Below are positions 1 to 11,006 of a stretch of 64,000 nucleotides of DNA, piece after piece; the stretch's first letter is position 1; each line of letters opens with the position of its first letter. The stretch comes from an uncultured Clostridia bacterium (lineage in GTDB: Bacteria > Bacillota > Clostridia > TANB77 > CAG-508), in contig CANQLH010000003.1 in assembly GCA_947624655.1 (NCBI GenBank), positions 1-64,000 of the forward strand, written 5' to 3'. A program made the translations under genes and the position numbers. A model generated the notes under the pieces. That model ran no database searches and had not been told where the DNA came from. It saw only the letters and a program-made list of their open reading frames with translations.

Positions 1-172
1 AAATTTTTGTTACAGAAATATTACATACAACTAGGTTTTAGGAATTTTTTTATTTAAAACCATTATCTAGTAACAATAAGTTCAAACTAACAACTTCATT
101 TTGGTCATGCACGAATAAAAAAAATTCAACATATAATTGACTATGCAAAAAAAATGGAGGTGCTTTTACAAT

Positions 173-874
173 ATGATAGGTGCATTAACAATATCTGGTT
201 TCTTTGCCTTTTTAAAATCTGCTTCTTTTGTTGTAGGATATATTCAAAGTTCTAATCTATTTCCTGAGCCACTAAGTTCAGAAGAAGAAAGAGAAGTATT
301 ATTAAAGTTCAAAAACGGAGATGAAGAAGCAAGAAATATCTTAATAGAAAGAAACTTAAGACTTGTTGCCCATGTCTCGAAAAAGTACGCATCTGCTAAT
401 ATTGATCAAGATGATTTAATTTCCATAGGCACAATAGGCTTAATAAAAGGGATAAATAGTTTTAATATGGATAAAAATATAAGACTTGCAACTTATGTAG
501 CTAGATGTATAGAAAATGAAATATTAATGTTTCTTAGATCTTCAAAAAAAACAAAGGCAGAAGTATACTTAAATGAACCTATCGGAAAAGATAAAGATGA
601 TAATGAAATAACACTTTTAGAAATATTAGAAAACGACGAAAGAAGTATTGAAGATGAAATTGATTTAAAATTAAAAACTAAAAAGTTATTTGAAAAAATG
701 AAAAAAGTATTAAAAGATAGAGAAAAGATTATTATAGAACTACGTTTTGGATTAAATGGTTGCGTTCCTAAGACTCAAAATGAAATTGCTAAAATGCTTG
801 GAATTAGCCGTAGTTATGTTTCGCGTATTGAAACAAAGGCGATAAACAAATTAAGCAAAGAATTTCAAGAATAG
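173..874 (+). CDS. sigK: RNA polymerase sporulation sigma factor SigK
   Basis: MIGALTISGFFAFLKSASFVVGYIQSSNLFPEPLSSEEEREVLLKFKNGDEEARNILIERNLRLVAHV is typical SigK; RBS ggaggtgc before ATG at 173; no interruption by an inserted element; no in-frame CGG. Confidence 0.9.
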   Translation: MIGALTISGFFAFLKSASFVVGYIQSSNLFPEPLSSEEEREVLLKFKNGDEEARNILIERNLRLVAHVSKKYASANIDQDDLISIGTIGLIKGINSFNMDKNIRLATYVARCIENEILMFLRSSKKTKAEVYLNEPIGKDKDDNEITLLEILENDERSIEDEIDLKLKTKKLFEKMKKVLKDREKIIIELRFGLNGCVPKTQNEIAKMLGISRSYVSRIETKAINKLSKEFQE

Positions 875-875
875 A

Positions 876-910
876 AAATATGTAGGAAGTTTAAAATTCC
901 TACATATTTT
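876..910. terminator. putative bidirectional intrinsic terminator
   Basis: Hairpin AAAATATGTAGGAA..TTCCTACATATTTT between convergent genes. Confidence 0.6.
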
Positions 911-921
911 AACTTATTAAT

Positions 922-2460
922 TTATAAACCATAAAAACTATTATCATTTATACCAGAATAAGATTCATTAAATGAACTGTTATTATCATTTTGGCCTGAT
1001 GTCATAAAATCCGATTGATCCATTAAAGCATCATTCTGAAAGTTAAGTGAATTTTGCATATTAATATAATATCCTATAAGGGCTGTTACTGGAGTAGCAT
1101 TAATTAATGGATTTTGTTCATCTGTTAATCCAATTTTTTGAAGCAACTGACTATTAACTTTTTGGATTTGGATAGGTAGAACCATTGCTAATTGATTTAT
1201 ATATGAAGCTTCTTGATCATTTAATGTAACTGTTGATGTGCTATCAAAATCTTCTATATTTACACTATTAACAAAGGTTTTTGTATTTTCAAGCGTATAT
1301 TCATAATTTAAACTATCATTTTCATCAATTTTTATTTCAAAAGCTAATACATAATTTTCTTTTACATTCTGAGTTCCTAAATTCGAATAGTTTGCACTAA
1401 ATTTAACATTAAATTCTGAATCATCTATTGGTACTGCCAAATCAAAATCATATCCTATTTTACCTTGATTTGTATCTTCTGCCTTTGTTATTGTTGCACT
1501 TATTATTGTTTCTCCATCTTCAGCAATTGTAATTGTTAATAATGCATTATTAATCATTATTTGTATATTGGTTGAATTTTCAATAACTATTTCTATTAAT
1601 CCATTTTTATTAACATTTATCTTAATAAATTCATTATCTGCTGGTAATTCTGAAGCATCTACATCATCACTACCCTCTAATAAACTTTCCATAAGCTCAT
1701 TTACTTCACTAGGTAAATTTTCACTTTGACTTGCTTCAGTTATTATTTGTTTTAATATTGTAAAGGCTTGTCTTTCTGATATTGTAAGCGAAAAAGTTCC
1801 TGCATCTTCATTCTTTGTAAAATCTGTATCTTTCAAATTTTCTAATATAATATTTTTATAAATTTCTAATTCTGCTTGCATTTGCTCTTCTGTTATTAAA
1901 GTTTGTTCTTCTTCATTAAGTAAATTCAATATTTCATTTGAAGTTTCTTCTGGTACTTCTAATTTTGTCAATAATTCTTGTATTCTACTCATATCAACTG
2001 CAAGATATTGATTTATAACAATATTTGATGCAATACCATATACATCATTAACCTTTTTTAAGTCAACAGGAAATGATACGTCATCTGAATAATTTAATTG
2101 TATATGTTGTTCTGATGCATTTTTAGATTTATCTGTTTTTCCTGAAAATGTTAAACTTAAATTATTTACACTATCAACATTTAACATATCCTTTAGTTCA
2201 GCTGGTGCATCAAGATTAACTGTTAACTTACCACTACTTTCATAAGGTGTTGTTTCTAATTTTTTAAAATAGTTTCCTAAGCTGACATTATTATAAGTTT
2301 CAAGACTTTTAGCATTTTCTCCAACATACTTGAAAAATAATTGCTCATTAGTCTTTAAAAAATCAGTTTGCAAATAGATAAATAAACCTCCTGCTACAAT
2401 TATTAATATGATTAAAAATACTATTAACACTATTATTAATGTTTTATTTTTTTTCATCAT
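922..2460 (-). CDS. membrane-anchored hypothetical protein, single N-terminal TM helix
   Basis: 512-aa ORF starting MMKKNKTLIIVLIVFLIILIIVAGGLFIYL; RBS upstream. Confidence 0.8.
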   Translation of the reverse strand: MMKKNKTLIIVLIVFLIILIIVAGGLFIYLQTDFLKTNEQLFFKYVGENAKSLETYNNVSLGNYFKKLETTPYESSGKLTVNLDAPAELKDMLNVDSVNNLSLTFSGKTDKSKNASEQHIQLNYSDDVSFPVDLKKVNDVYGIASNIVINQYLAVDMSRIQELLTKLEVPEETSNEILNLLNEEEQTLITEEQMQAELEIYKNIILENLKDTDFTKNEDAGTFSLTISERQAFTILKQIITEASQSENLPSEVNELMESLLEGSDDVDASELPADNEFIKINVNKNGLIEIVIENSTNIQIMINNALLTITIAEDGETIISATITKAEDTNQGKIGYDFDLAVPIDDSEFNVKFSANYSNLGTQNVKENYVLAFEIKIDENDSLNYEYTLENTKTFVNSVNIEDFDSTSTVTLNDQEASYINQLAMVLPIQIQKVNSQLLQKIGLTDEQNPLINATPVTALIGYYINMQNSLNFQNDALMDQSDFMTSGQNDNNSSFNESYSGINDNSFYGL

Positions 2461-2589
2461 TCTTCCCCCTCTTATAATTTTCTTAAGTATTTTAGCAAAA
2501 TATATTGTATCACATTAGCAAATTTAGTCAAGACAAAATTCTACATTTTTATTTATTTTTGTTACAGGACAATTGTTTTTATATTAAAA

Positions 2590-2733
2590 GAATAGCTGAA
2601 ATGATTTATTTGAAAGAGCTGCGTAAGCGATCAACCGGAGCGGAGCGTAGGGCGAATGGAGCAGTCTACATATATATCTTTAATTTGTAGACTGCGACAC
2701 CAAAGCTCTAAAAATAAATCATTTCAGCTATTC
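2590..2733. repeat. MITE-like/palindromic intergenic element with 22-bp terminal inverted repeats
   Basis: GAATAGCTGAAATGATTTATTT at the left end, AAATAAATCATTTCAGCTATTC at the right end; GC-rich interior in AT-rich context. Confidence 0.65.
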
Positions 2734-2760
2734 TATTGAAACACCCCATTATACTGTAAC

Positions 2761-3990
2761 TTATTTTTTCCTTCTAATTATCCAACCATTTTCACATTTA
2801 ATTGGTAAATGCATTTTAACAAGTTGACCTTTTTTCCCTGGATTTATGCTTTCTATTTCTTCCTCTGTATCTGCATCCCATAATCTATCTATATTAAACT
2901 TAAATACCTCAATAGTTCCTGGTATTATTATTTCCAAAGTATCATTAACAAATAACTTATTTTTTATTTCAATAATAGATTTATCTTGATTGTATTCTAT
3001 AATTTTACCTCCATATTCATAGTCTGGATTATATTGTTTTCCCTCATATTCTTGAAAATCTTTGTTACTTCTATCATTGAAATAAAATGTTGTCAAACTT
3101 CTAGTTTTTACCTTATCTATTTCTTCCAAATATCTTGTATAATCATAACTCTCAGGAGATTTTATATAATCGTCAATAGCATTTCTATAAGCATTTACAA
3201 CACTTGCTAAATAATATTCTGTTTTTAGCCTTCCTTCTATTTTAAGACTATCCACTCCCATTTCGATTATTTCTGGTATTTCTTTTAAAAGGCATAAATC
3301 TTTTGATGAAAATATATATGTTCCTTTGTTATCATATTCAACAGGCATAAGATTTCCTGGATTATTTCTTTCTTCTGCATACACATTATATTCCCATCTA
3401 CAACTCTGTGCACAATCTCCTAAATTAGCACTTCTTGAAGCTAAAAAGTCGCTTAAAAAGCATCTTCCTGAATATCCAAAGCATAATGCACCATGTACAA
3501 ATATTTCTGTTTCTAGCCCCATTGGAGTTCCATTTATTATTTCTTTTATCTGCTCTTTATTAAGTTCTCTTGCAAGTATAATACGTTTTGCACCATTTTT
3601 ATACCAAAACATTGCAGAATGTGCACTAACAACATTTGCTTGTGTACTTATATGAATATCTACATCTGGTGCTTCTTCCCTTATAATCTCTAGAACTCCC
3701 CCATCAGATACTATTATACCATCTACTTTAAGTTTATTAAGCATTCTAGCCTGCTTTTTTATTTCGTCATAATTTTCATCCATTGCATATATATTTATAG
3801 CAGCATATACTTTTTTACCTATTTCGTGTGCATAAATGATTGTATTTTCTAAGTCATTATCATCAACTTCTGCTCTACTTCTTAATGATAAAGAAGCGGT
3901 TCCACAATATACAGCATCTGCTCCATATAAAAATGCTGTTTTTGCTTTTTCAAATGACCCTGCTGGTGCTAATAACTCTGGCTTATTCAT
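2761..3990 (-). CDS. U32 family peptidase (prephenate-dependent tRNA/rRNA hydroxylation family)
   Basis: MNKPELLAPAGSFEKAKTAFLYGADAVYCG and FVHGALCFGYSGRCFLSDFLASRSANLGDCAQSCRWEY motifs. Confidence 0.88.
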   Translation of the reverse strand: MNKPELLAPAGSFEKAKTAFLYGADAVYCGTASLSLRSRAEVDDNDLENTIIYAHEIGKKVYAAINIYAMDENYDEIKKQARMLNKLKVDGIIVSDGGVLEIIREEAPDVDIHISTQANVVSAHSAMFWYKNGAKRIILARELNKEQIKEIINGTPMGLETEIFVHGALCFGYSGRCFLSDFLASRSANLGDCAQSCRWEYNVYAEERNNPGNLMPVEYDNKGTYIFSSKDLCLLKEIPEIIEMGVDSLKIEGRLKTEYYLASVVNAYRNAIDDYIKSPESYDYTRYLEEIDKVKTRSLTTFYFNDRSNKDFQEYEGKQYNPDYEYGGKIIEYNQDKSIIEIKNKLFVNDTLEIIIPGTIEVFKFNIDRLWDADTEEEIESINPGKKGQLVKMHLPIKCENGWIIRRKK

Positions 3991-3997
3991 ATATTAA

Positions 3998-5074
3998 TCA
4001 ATCCTTTCTTAAATTAATATTTTCAAGAATTTCTTGTTTTAGTACCTCAACTATTTTTTCCTGAGGAACTTTTCTAATTATTTGTCCTTTTTTAAATAAA
4101 AGTCCCTCTTTTATTCCTCCAGCAATACCAATGTCAGCTTCTTTTGCTTCTCCGTGGACCGATTTACTGCACAACCCATTACTGCAACAGTTAGATTTGC
4201 TTCTATTGTTTGTAAAAAGCTTTCTACTTCTTTTGCAATAGGTATTAAATCTATCTGTGTTCTTCCACATGTAGGACACGCTATAAGAGTTGGAGATTTT
4301 TTATATAATCCACAGTCTTTTAAAATTTCTTTTGCAACTTTTACCTCTTCTATTGGGTCATCTGATAAAGATACTCTCAAAGTGTTACCAATTCCTTCTC
4401 TTAAAAGAACTCCTAAGCCTATACTTGACTTAATTGTTCCAGAAAACGCAGTTCCTGCTTCTGTTATTCCAATATGAAGCGGATAATTAAAGCTTTCACT
4501 TGCCTTTTCATATGCTTTAATACATAAATCTAAGTTAGAAGCTTTTAATGATACACATATATCATAAAAGTCAAGTTCTTCTAATATTTTAATATGTCTT
4601 AAAGCACTTTCAACCATTGCTTCTGCTGTTGGGCTTCCTCCATATTTTTCAAGCAAGTCTTTCTCAAGTGAGCCTGCATTTACTCCTATCCTTATAGGAA
4701 TATTTTTTTCTTTGCAAGCATTTACAACCTTCTCTACTCTATCTCTTCCACCTATATTACCTGGATTTATTCTAAGCTTATCTACTCCACTATTTATTGC
4801 TTCAAGAGCAATTTTATAGTCAAAGTGAATATCTGCAACTATTGGAATATGGATTCTTTTTTTTATTTCTTTAATTGCCTTTGCATCATCAATATCTAAG
4901 CATGCTACTCTTATAATTTCGCATCCAGCCTTTTCCAACTCTAATGTTTGATTTACTGTACTATCTACATCTTTAGTTTTTGTGTTTGTCATTGATTGAA
5001 TTACAACTTTATTATCCCCACCTATGTTTACGTTTCCGAACGGTAATCTTTCTGGTATCTTTTCTATTCGTCAT
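3998..5074 (-). CDS. ispG: 4-hydroxy-3-methylbut-2-enyl-diphosphate synthase IspG, with three CGGN +1 sites
   Basis: Translation with +1 shifts: [12 protein letters not shown][c][19 protein letters not shown]...MGCAVN[c]GP[c][20 protein letters not shown] (plus strand) at 5036-5038, 4159-4161, 4152-4154. 1077-3 nt divisible by 3. Confidence 0.92.
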
Positions 5075-5131
5075 ATTTAATCACATTCCTTTCTAGGGCA
5101 CAAATCTGGTTGGAAAAGAATTCCTCCTAAA

Positions 5132-7747
5132 TTATGATGCCGTCTCTTTAAGTTTAACTAAAATATTCATTGCATCAATTGGTGTTAATTCGTTTACATT
5201 TACCTTATCTAATTCGTGTGCAATTTCTGCAAGTTTATAATTATACATATCAAGTTGTCCAACAGCTACTTTTTGTTCTTCCTTCTGCATTGTCTTTTCC
5301 CCTAACATGCTTTTTCTTTCAAGATTTTTTAAAATATCTTTTGCATTTTTTAATACTTCCTTTGGTACTCCTGCAAGACGAGCAACGTGTATACCATAGC
5401 TTTCGTCTGTGCCACCTTTTACAATTTTTCTTAAGAAAATTACATCTTCGCCCTTTTCCTTTACTGCAACTGAATAATTTTTTATTCCTTCTACATTATT
5501 CTCAAGCTTTGTAAGTTCATGATAATGAGTTGCAAATAATGTCTTAGCACCACATTTTTCTTTATCTGCCATAAATGTTGCAACTGCCCAAGCAATAGAA
5601 AGTCCGTCATAAGTTGAAGTACCTCTTCCTATTTCATCTAGTATTACTAAACTATTTTGAGTTGCTTCCTTTAGAATATTTGCAACTTCCATCATCTCAA
5701 CCATAAAGGTACTTTGTCCCATACCTAAATCATCTGATGCTCCAACTCTTGTAAAGATTTTATCAACAACGCCAATTTTTGCATATTTTGCAGGTACAAA
5801 TGAGCCTATTTGTGCCATTAAAGTAATTAATGCAACTTGTCTCATATATGTTGATTTTCCTGCCATATTTGGCCCAGTTATAATTCCGAAGTCTGTCAGC
5901 ATCCTTATTCATATATGTATCATTCGGAACGAAACTTCCTGAAGGTATCATTTTTTCAATAACAGGGTGTCTTCCTTCTTCAATATTAATCTCCCCACTA
6001 TTATCAACTATTGGCATTACATAATTTAAGTCATCTGCAACTTCTGCAAAAGAGCAGAATACATCGAGAGTTGCTATTGTCTCTGCTGTTTTTTGAATTC
6101 TAACTATTTCCTTTGCAATTTTTTCTCTAATTTCAACAAATAGATTATATTCTAATTCTATTAACTTTTCTTCAGAACCTAAAATTGTATTTTCTAATTC
6201 TTTTAATTCTTCTGTTATATATCTTTCACCATTTGTTAAAGTTTGTTTTCTTATATATCTATCTGGGACTAAATTCAAGTTTGACTTAGTAACTTCTATA
6301 TAATAGCCAAATACTTTGTTAAAACCAACCTTCAAGTTTTTAATTCCAGTTGCTTCTTTTTCTTTAACCTCTATATTTACTAACCATACTTTTCCCTTAG
6401 TTGATGCTTCTTTTAATTTGTCGACCTCTTTGTTATATCCTTTTTTTATAAGATTACCTTCGGTTATTGCTATTGATGGTTCTTCTATAATTGATTTTTC
6501 TATCAAACTATGTATATCTTTTAATTCATCTAAATTGTTATATATTTCGGTAAGTTCTTTAGATTTTGTCGTAGATAAAATATTCTTTAATTCTGGAAGT
6601 CTTGATATAGATGTTTTTAATGAAAGTAAATCTCTTGCATTAGCATTTCCTAGAGATATTTTACCTGCTAATCTTTCTATATCAAATATTTTCTTTAAAC
6701 AATCAATAACGTCTCCTCTAAGCATCATATTGTTTTTTAGTTCTTTTACTGCATCAAGTCTTCCGATTTATCTCATTTACATCAATAAGTGGGTCATTAA
6801 CCCATCTCCTTAAAAGTCTTCCTCCCATAGAAGTTGATGTTTTATCTAATACCCAAAGAAGAGTTCCTCTTTTACCTTTATCCCTCATTCTTTCTGTTAA
6901 TTCGAGATTTCGTCTTGCACTTATATCTAATGCCATATATTTAGTTGTATTATATATTTTAATAACATTTATGTTTCCGAACTTCTATTTTTTGAGTTTC
7001 TTTTATATACTCGAGCAATGCATTTATTGCAGAAATAGCAAATTCTTTGCCTTCTAATTCTTGTATATCTATTCCTTTTTCATCTGTAATCTTATATCTA
7101 TTTACTAATGCAGTCGTATCAGTAGAAAATTTTTCTTCATCTTCACATGATATATAACACTCTATTCTCTCTTTTATTTTGCCTATTTCTTCAGATGTCG
7201 AATACATCATTGGATTTACTACGAGTTCTTTTGGATAATATCTTGCTATTTCATCTAATAATTTTGAAAAATTATTTGTTTCTTTAATTTGAGTTGCTAA
7301 AAAGTCTCCTGTTGAAATATCACATACTGCTACTCCAAAGAATATTCCTTGTTTATATATCGACATTATGTAATTATTCTTTTTTTCTTCTAGTAAATTA
7401 TCTTCAATAATAGTTCCAGGAGTTACAATTCTTATAACATCCCTTTTTACTATTCCCTTTGCCTTTTTAGGGTCTTCTAACTGTTCACAAATTGCAACTT
7501 TATATCCTTTTTCTATAAGTTTTGCAATATATACATTTGCAGCGTGATAAGGGATTCCACACATTGGTGCTCTTTCTTCTTGCCCACATTCCTTTCCTGT
7601 CAATGTTATCTCTAGTTCTCTTGATGCTATTTGTGCATCTTCAAAAAACATCTCGTAAAAATCTCCAAGTCTATAAAATAATATGCAATCCTTATATTGT
7701 TCCTTTGTATCAAGATAATGCTGCATCATAGGTGAAAACTCTGCCAT
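5132..7747 (-). CDS. mutS: DNA mismatch repair protein MutS, with three CGGN +1 sites
   Basis: [34 protein letters not shown]...ETQKIEV[c][18 protein letters not shown]...VNEIN[c]GRLDAV...DADRL[c][20 protein letters not shown] at 6977-6979, 6763-6765, 5886-5888. Confidence 0.93.
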
Positions 7748-9134
7748 TTATTTTTCTCCTCCTACTTCTCCTTGTAAGTACCATAGACAATCTTTTGTTA
7801 TATTTACATCAATTATATTATTTAGTAGATTGTCATTTCCAGAAAATACAACTACCTTATTAGCATCTGTTCGTCCAGTTAGCATATTATTGTTTGTTTT
7901 ACTTTTACCCTCAACTAGGACTTTTTGTATTGTTCCTACATACTTTGAATTATTTTCTTCTATTTGGCTCTCAACAAGTTCTTTTAATTTGTTGAACCTT
8001 TTATGTTTTATTTCTTCTGGTATTTGGTTTAGCATTTTATCTGCTGGAGTTCCGAACTCTCCTAGAATATATAAACATAAATACTTGTTCAAATTTTATT
8101 TTTCTTACAACATCTAATGTATCTTCAAAATCTTCTTCTGTTTCCTCTGGAAATCCAACTATTATATCTGTTGAGAATACAACATTTGGTATTTCACGTT
8201 TTATTTTTTCTGCAAGTTCAAGATATTGTTCTTTAGTATATTTTCTATTCATCTTCTTTAGTACATTTGTGCTTCCTGATTGTAGAGGAAGATGCAATAT
8301 TTTGCAAACTTTGTCACATGTTTTTATAGCTTCTATTACATCATCTGTAAAATCTTTTGGATGTGGTGAAATAAATCTTATTCTTTCTATTCCATCGATT
8401 TCATTTACATCTTTTAAAAGATTAGAAAATTTATATCCATTCCCTCCATCATAAGAATTTACATTTTGACCAAGAAGTGTTATTTCTTTATAGCCTTCCT
8501 TTGCAAGTAATTTTATTTCATTTAGAATATCACTTGGCTTTCTACTTCTTTCTCTTCCCCTTACATAAGGAACTATACAATAACTGCAAAAGTTATTACA
8601 TCCATACATTATAGTTACAGATGCTTTTACATTACTTTCTCTTTTAATTGGCATTCCTTCATAAATTTCTCCATCTATGTCTATTACATCTGTAATTTTA
8701 TTTCTTTTAGAACGTACGTTATATAAGTCTTCTGGAAATTTATTTAATGTATGTGTTCCAAAAATTATGTCAAAATATGGATAGCTTTTATGCAATTTTT
8801 CTTGAATATGTTTTTCTTGCATCATACAACCGCCAATAGCAATAATTGCACCTGTTTGCTTTTTATAATTTTTTAGTTCTCCTAACTTTCCAAAAAGCTT
8901 TTCCTCTGCATTTTCTCTTACGCAACAGGTATTAAATACTATTAAATCGGCTTCCTTTGCATCATTGCACTTTGAATATCCCATTTTCTCAATCATGCCA
9001 CATAATTTTTCAGAATCATTTTCATTTAACATACATCCCATAGTTAAAATATAGTATTTTAAATTTTTATCTTCATTTAATTCTTTTACTTTATTTATGT
9101 ATGTATTTTCTCTATCAAATTCTAGTATTTCCAT
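7748..9134 (-). CDS. miaB: tRNA-2-methylthio-N6-dimethylallyladenosine synthase MiaB, one CGGN +1 site
   Basis: MGCMLNENDSEKLCG, YGCNNFCSYCIVPYVRGRERSR, IYSRRV[c]GTPADKMLNQIPEE; CCG at 8052-8054; 1387-1 divisible by 3. Confidence 0.93.
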
Positions 9135-9154
9135 TAATATTCTTCCTTTAACCT

Positions 9155-10057
9155 TTAAGCTTTATCTAATACTTGTAATAAAAGTGCCATACGTATATAT
9201 AGTCCATTATGTGCTTGCTCAAAATAACATGCTCTTGGATCATCATCAACATCAGTTGAAATTTCTATTACTCTTGGCAATGGATGCATAAGTATTGTAT
9301 CTTTAGAAAATGTATCTAATACTTCTTTGTTAATGATAAACTCTTCTTTTCCAAAGTCTCCTTCAAATCTTTCTGCTTGAATTCTTGTATGATAAATTAT
9401 GTCTAAATCTCTTGGTAAGTCATCAAAACTACTGCACTTTTTATACTCTATTCCTCTTAGCTTTAACATATCTATATATTCTTGTGGTAACATAAATGCT
9501 TCTTTGCTTAGTCCATATATTTCAACATTGTCATATAGAGATAATAATTTAATAAGCGAATGTATTGTTCTTCCATATAATAAATCTCCAAGAATTGCAA
9601 CTTTTACTCCATCAATAGTACCTTTCTTTTCTTTTATAGTATAAAGATCTAATAAAGCCTGTGTTGGATGCTCCCCCTTTCCTGCTCCTGCATTTAATAT
9701 TGGAATTTTTTCTACACTTGCAGCTTCAATGGCTGATGTATCAGAGCTGTGTCTTATTACCATTGCATCTGCATATCCAGCAATTACTCTTACAGTATCT
9801 TGTATTGTTTCTCCTTTTGCTGCTGAAGAAAATTCTTTTGCATTTTCTGTTGTTATAATTTTTGCTCCAAGCTTTAATGCAGCTGTTTCGAATGATAATC
9901 TTGTTCTTGTACTTGGCTCATAAAACATTACAGCTACAATTTTATCATCTAACTTGTGAGAATATTCTTTAGGATTATTTTTTATTTTGTCAGCTAATTC
10001 AAATAATTCCTCTAAACTTTTTTTATCGTATTGTTCACTACTTAATATATGTTTCAT
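9155..10057 (-). CDS. pyrB: aspartate carbamoyltransferase catalytic subunit
   Basis: FYEPSTRTRLSFETAALKLGA and HPTQALLDLYTI motifs. Confidence 0.93.
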   Translation of the reverse strand: MKHILSSEQYDKKSLEELFELADKIKNNPKEYSHKLDDKIVAVMFYEPSTRTRLSFETAALKLGAKIITTENAKEFSSAAKGETIQDTVRVIAGYADAMVIRHSSDTSAIEAASVEKIPILNAGAGKGEHPTQALLDLYTIKEKKGTIDGVKVAILGDLLYGRTIHSLIKLLSLYDNVEIYGLSKEAFMLPQEYIDMLKLRGIEYKKCSSFDDLPRDLDIIYHTRIQAERFEGDFGKEEFIINKEVLDTFSKDTILMHPLPRVIEISTDVDDDPRACYFEQAHNGLYIRMALLLQVLDKA

Positions 10058-10224
10058 TTTTCCCCTCCTAGTTTTTTCATATACACCAAGGTTAAATTAC
10101 CTTAGTCTTTGCATATTTGTTACTAATTATATTACATAAATTTCCTTATTTCAACATTTTTTAATAAATAAAAAAACAATAACGCTACAAGATAATGGTT
10201 TTAGCAAAAAAATTTTTAACTACG

Positions 10225-10362
10225 TTTGGAAATAATATATTTAATTTACGAAGTGACGCGTAGCATGGGAGCGACTTAGAGACTGTTGGAGCTTTGCTCC
10301 ATACAGTTCTCTTAGGAGACGACCAACAAGGAACGAGTCAAATTAAATATATTATTTCCAAA
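10225..10362 (+). repeat. palindromic intergenic repeat family A, copy 1
   Basis: TTTGGAAATAATATATTTAATTT ... AAATTAAATATATTATTTCCAAA inverted termini; interior ACGAAGTGACGCGTAGCATGGGAGCGACTTAGAG...GGAGACGACCAACAAGGAACGAGTCA shared with copies at 37646, 45311, 51953. Confidence 0.85.
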
Positions 10363-10468
10363 CGGATTAAAAACAAACCATTATAAAGTTCGAAATAATG
10401 ATTTTTTTACATTTTTTTACAAATTATTAATGTCAAAATTTGTTTTTCTACATAATATATATTAAAGC

Positions 10469-10963
10469 TTGTATTTAAGCTTTAGGAAAGGAATGAAAAA
10501 TATTATGGAATATGAAAATAATAATGATAAATGCCCAATAGTTGAAGTTGACGGTTTTATCGAAGCAGGTAAACAATTTGATTTAGAAATAAATCTTCCT
10601 GAAGATAATCGTAACGTTATATATGGCGTTATAAAAGACTGTTATCATGAACCAGCAAAAGATGCTGTTGTTAAATTAGTTGAAATAGACTATGAGAAAG
10701 GCGAAGAAGTTAGAAAACCTGTATCTCATACTTTTACAGATGAATACGGAGAATTTGTCTTTGGACCACTTTGCCCTGACAAAAAATATGCAATAGACGT
10801 TTGGGTAAACAAAGTTAAAACATTTAAGATTTGTGCTAAATGTAGTAGAAAAGGTAGATGCTTAAAAGGTGTTAAAATGGATCAATGTGATAAAGTAATG
10901 GAAAAAAATCCTTGTGATTATAGAAGCACTGAAGCTGAATCTACTGACTGTGGAAATTGCTAA
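10469..10963 (+). CDS. hypothetical protein with carboxypeptidase-regulatory/prealbumin-like fold
   Basis: NVIYGVIKDCYHEPAKDAVVKLVEI...FTDEYGEFVFGPLCPDKKYAIDVWV; Cys-rich C-terminus. Confidence 0.7.
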   Translation: MYLSFRKGMKNIMEYENNNDKCPIVEVDGFIEAGKQFDLEINLPEDNRNVIYGVIKDCYHEPAKDAVVKLVEIDYEKGEEVRKPVSHTFTDEYGEFVFGPLCPDKKYAIDVWVNKVKTFKICAKCSRKGRCLKGVKMDQCDKVMEKNPCDYRSTEAESTDCGNC

Positions 10964-10971
10964 AAGGAATA

Positions 10972-10998
10972 GGAGCTAATATATAAAATATTAGCTCC
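10972..10998. terminator. putative bidirectional terminator
   Basis: GGAGCTAATAT..ATATTAGCTCC hairpin between convergent ORFs. Confidence 0.55.
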
Positions 10999-11006
10999 AT
11001 AAGTTT

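Noticed and set aside
137-874. Start at 137 for sigK
   Set aside because: RBS ggaggtgc and conserved SigK N-terminus MIGALTISGFF support ATG at 173.
2505-2690. 61-aa plus-strand ORF
   Set aside because: Lies across the palindromic family B repeat; low-complexity and no homology signal.
3998-4279. Separate short [23 protein letters not shown]... (3998-4279)
   Set aside because: Its N-terminal half is an out-of-frame reading of ispG; only the part after the +1 site ([13 protein letters not shown]...) is real ispG C-terminus.
9661-9858. Numerous plus-strand ORFs antisense to minus-strand genes (Leu/Ser/Phe-rich)
   Set aside because: Mirror-image compositional ORFs opposite well-supported conserved genes; no RBS or family motifs.
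10225-10362. Family A repeat as a CDS-encoding IS element
   Set aside because: Only ~140 bp with no transposase ORF; kept as a palindromic repeat/MITE-like element.
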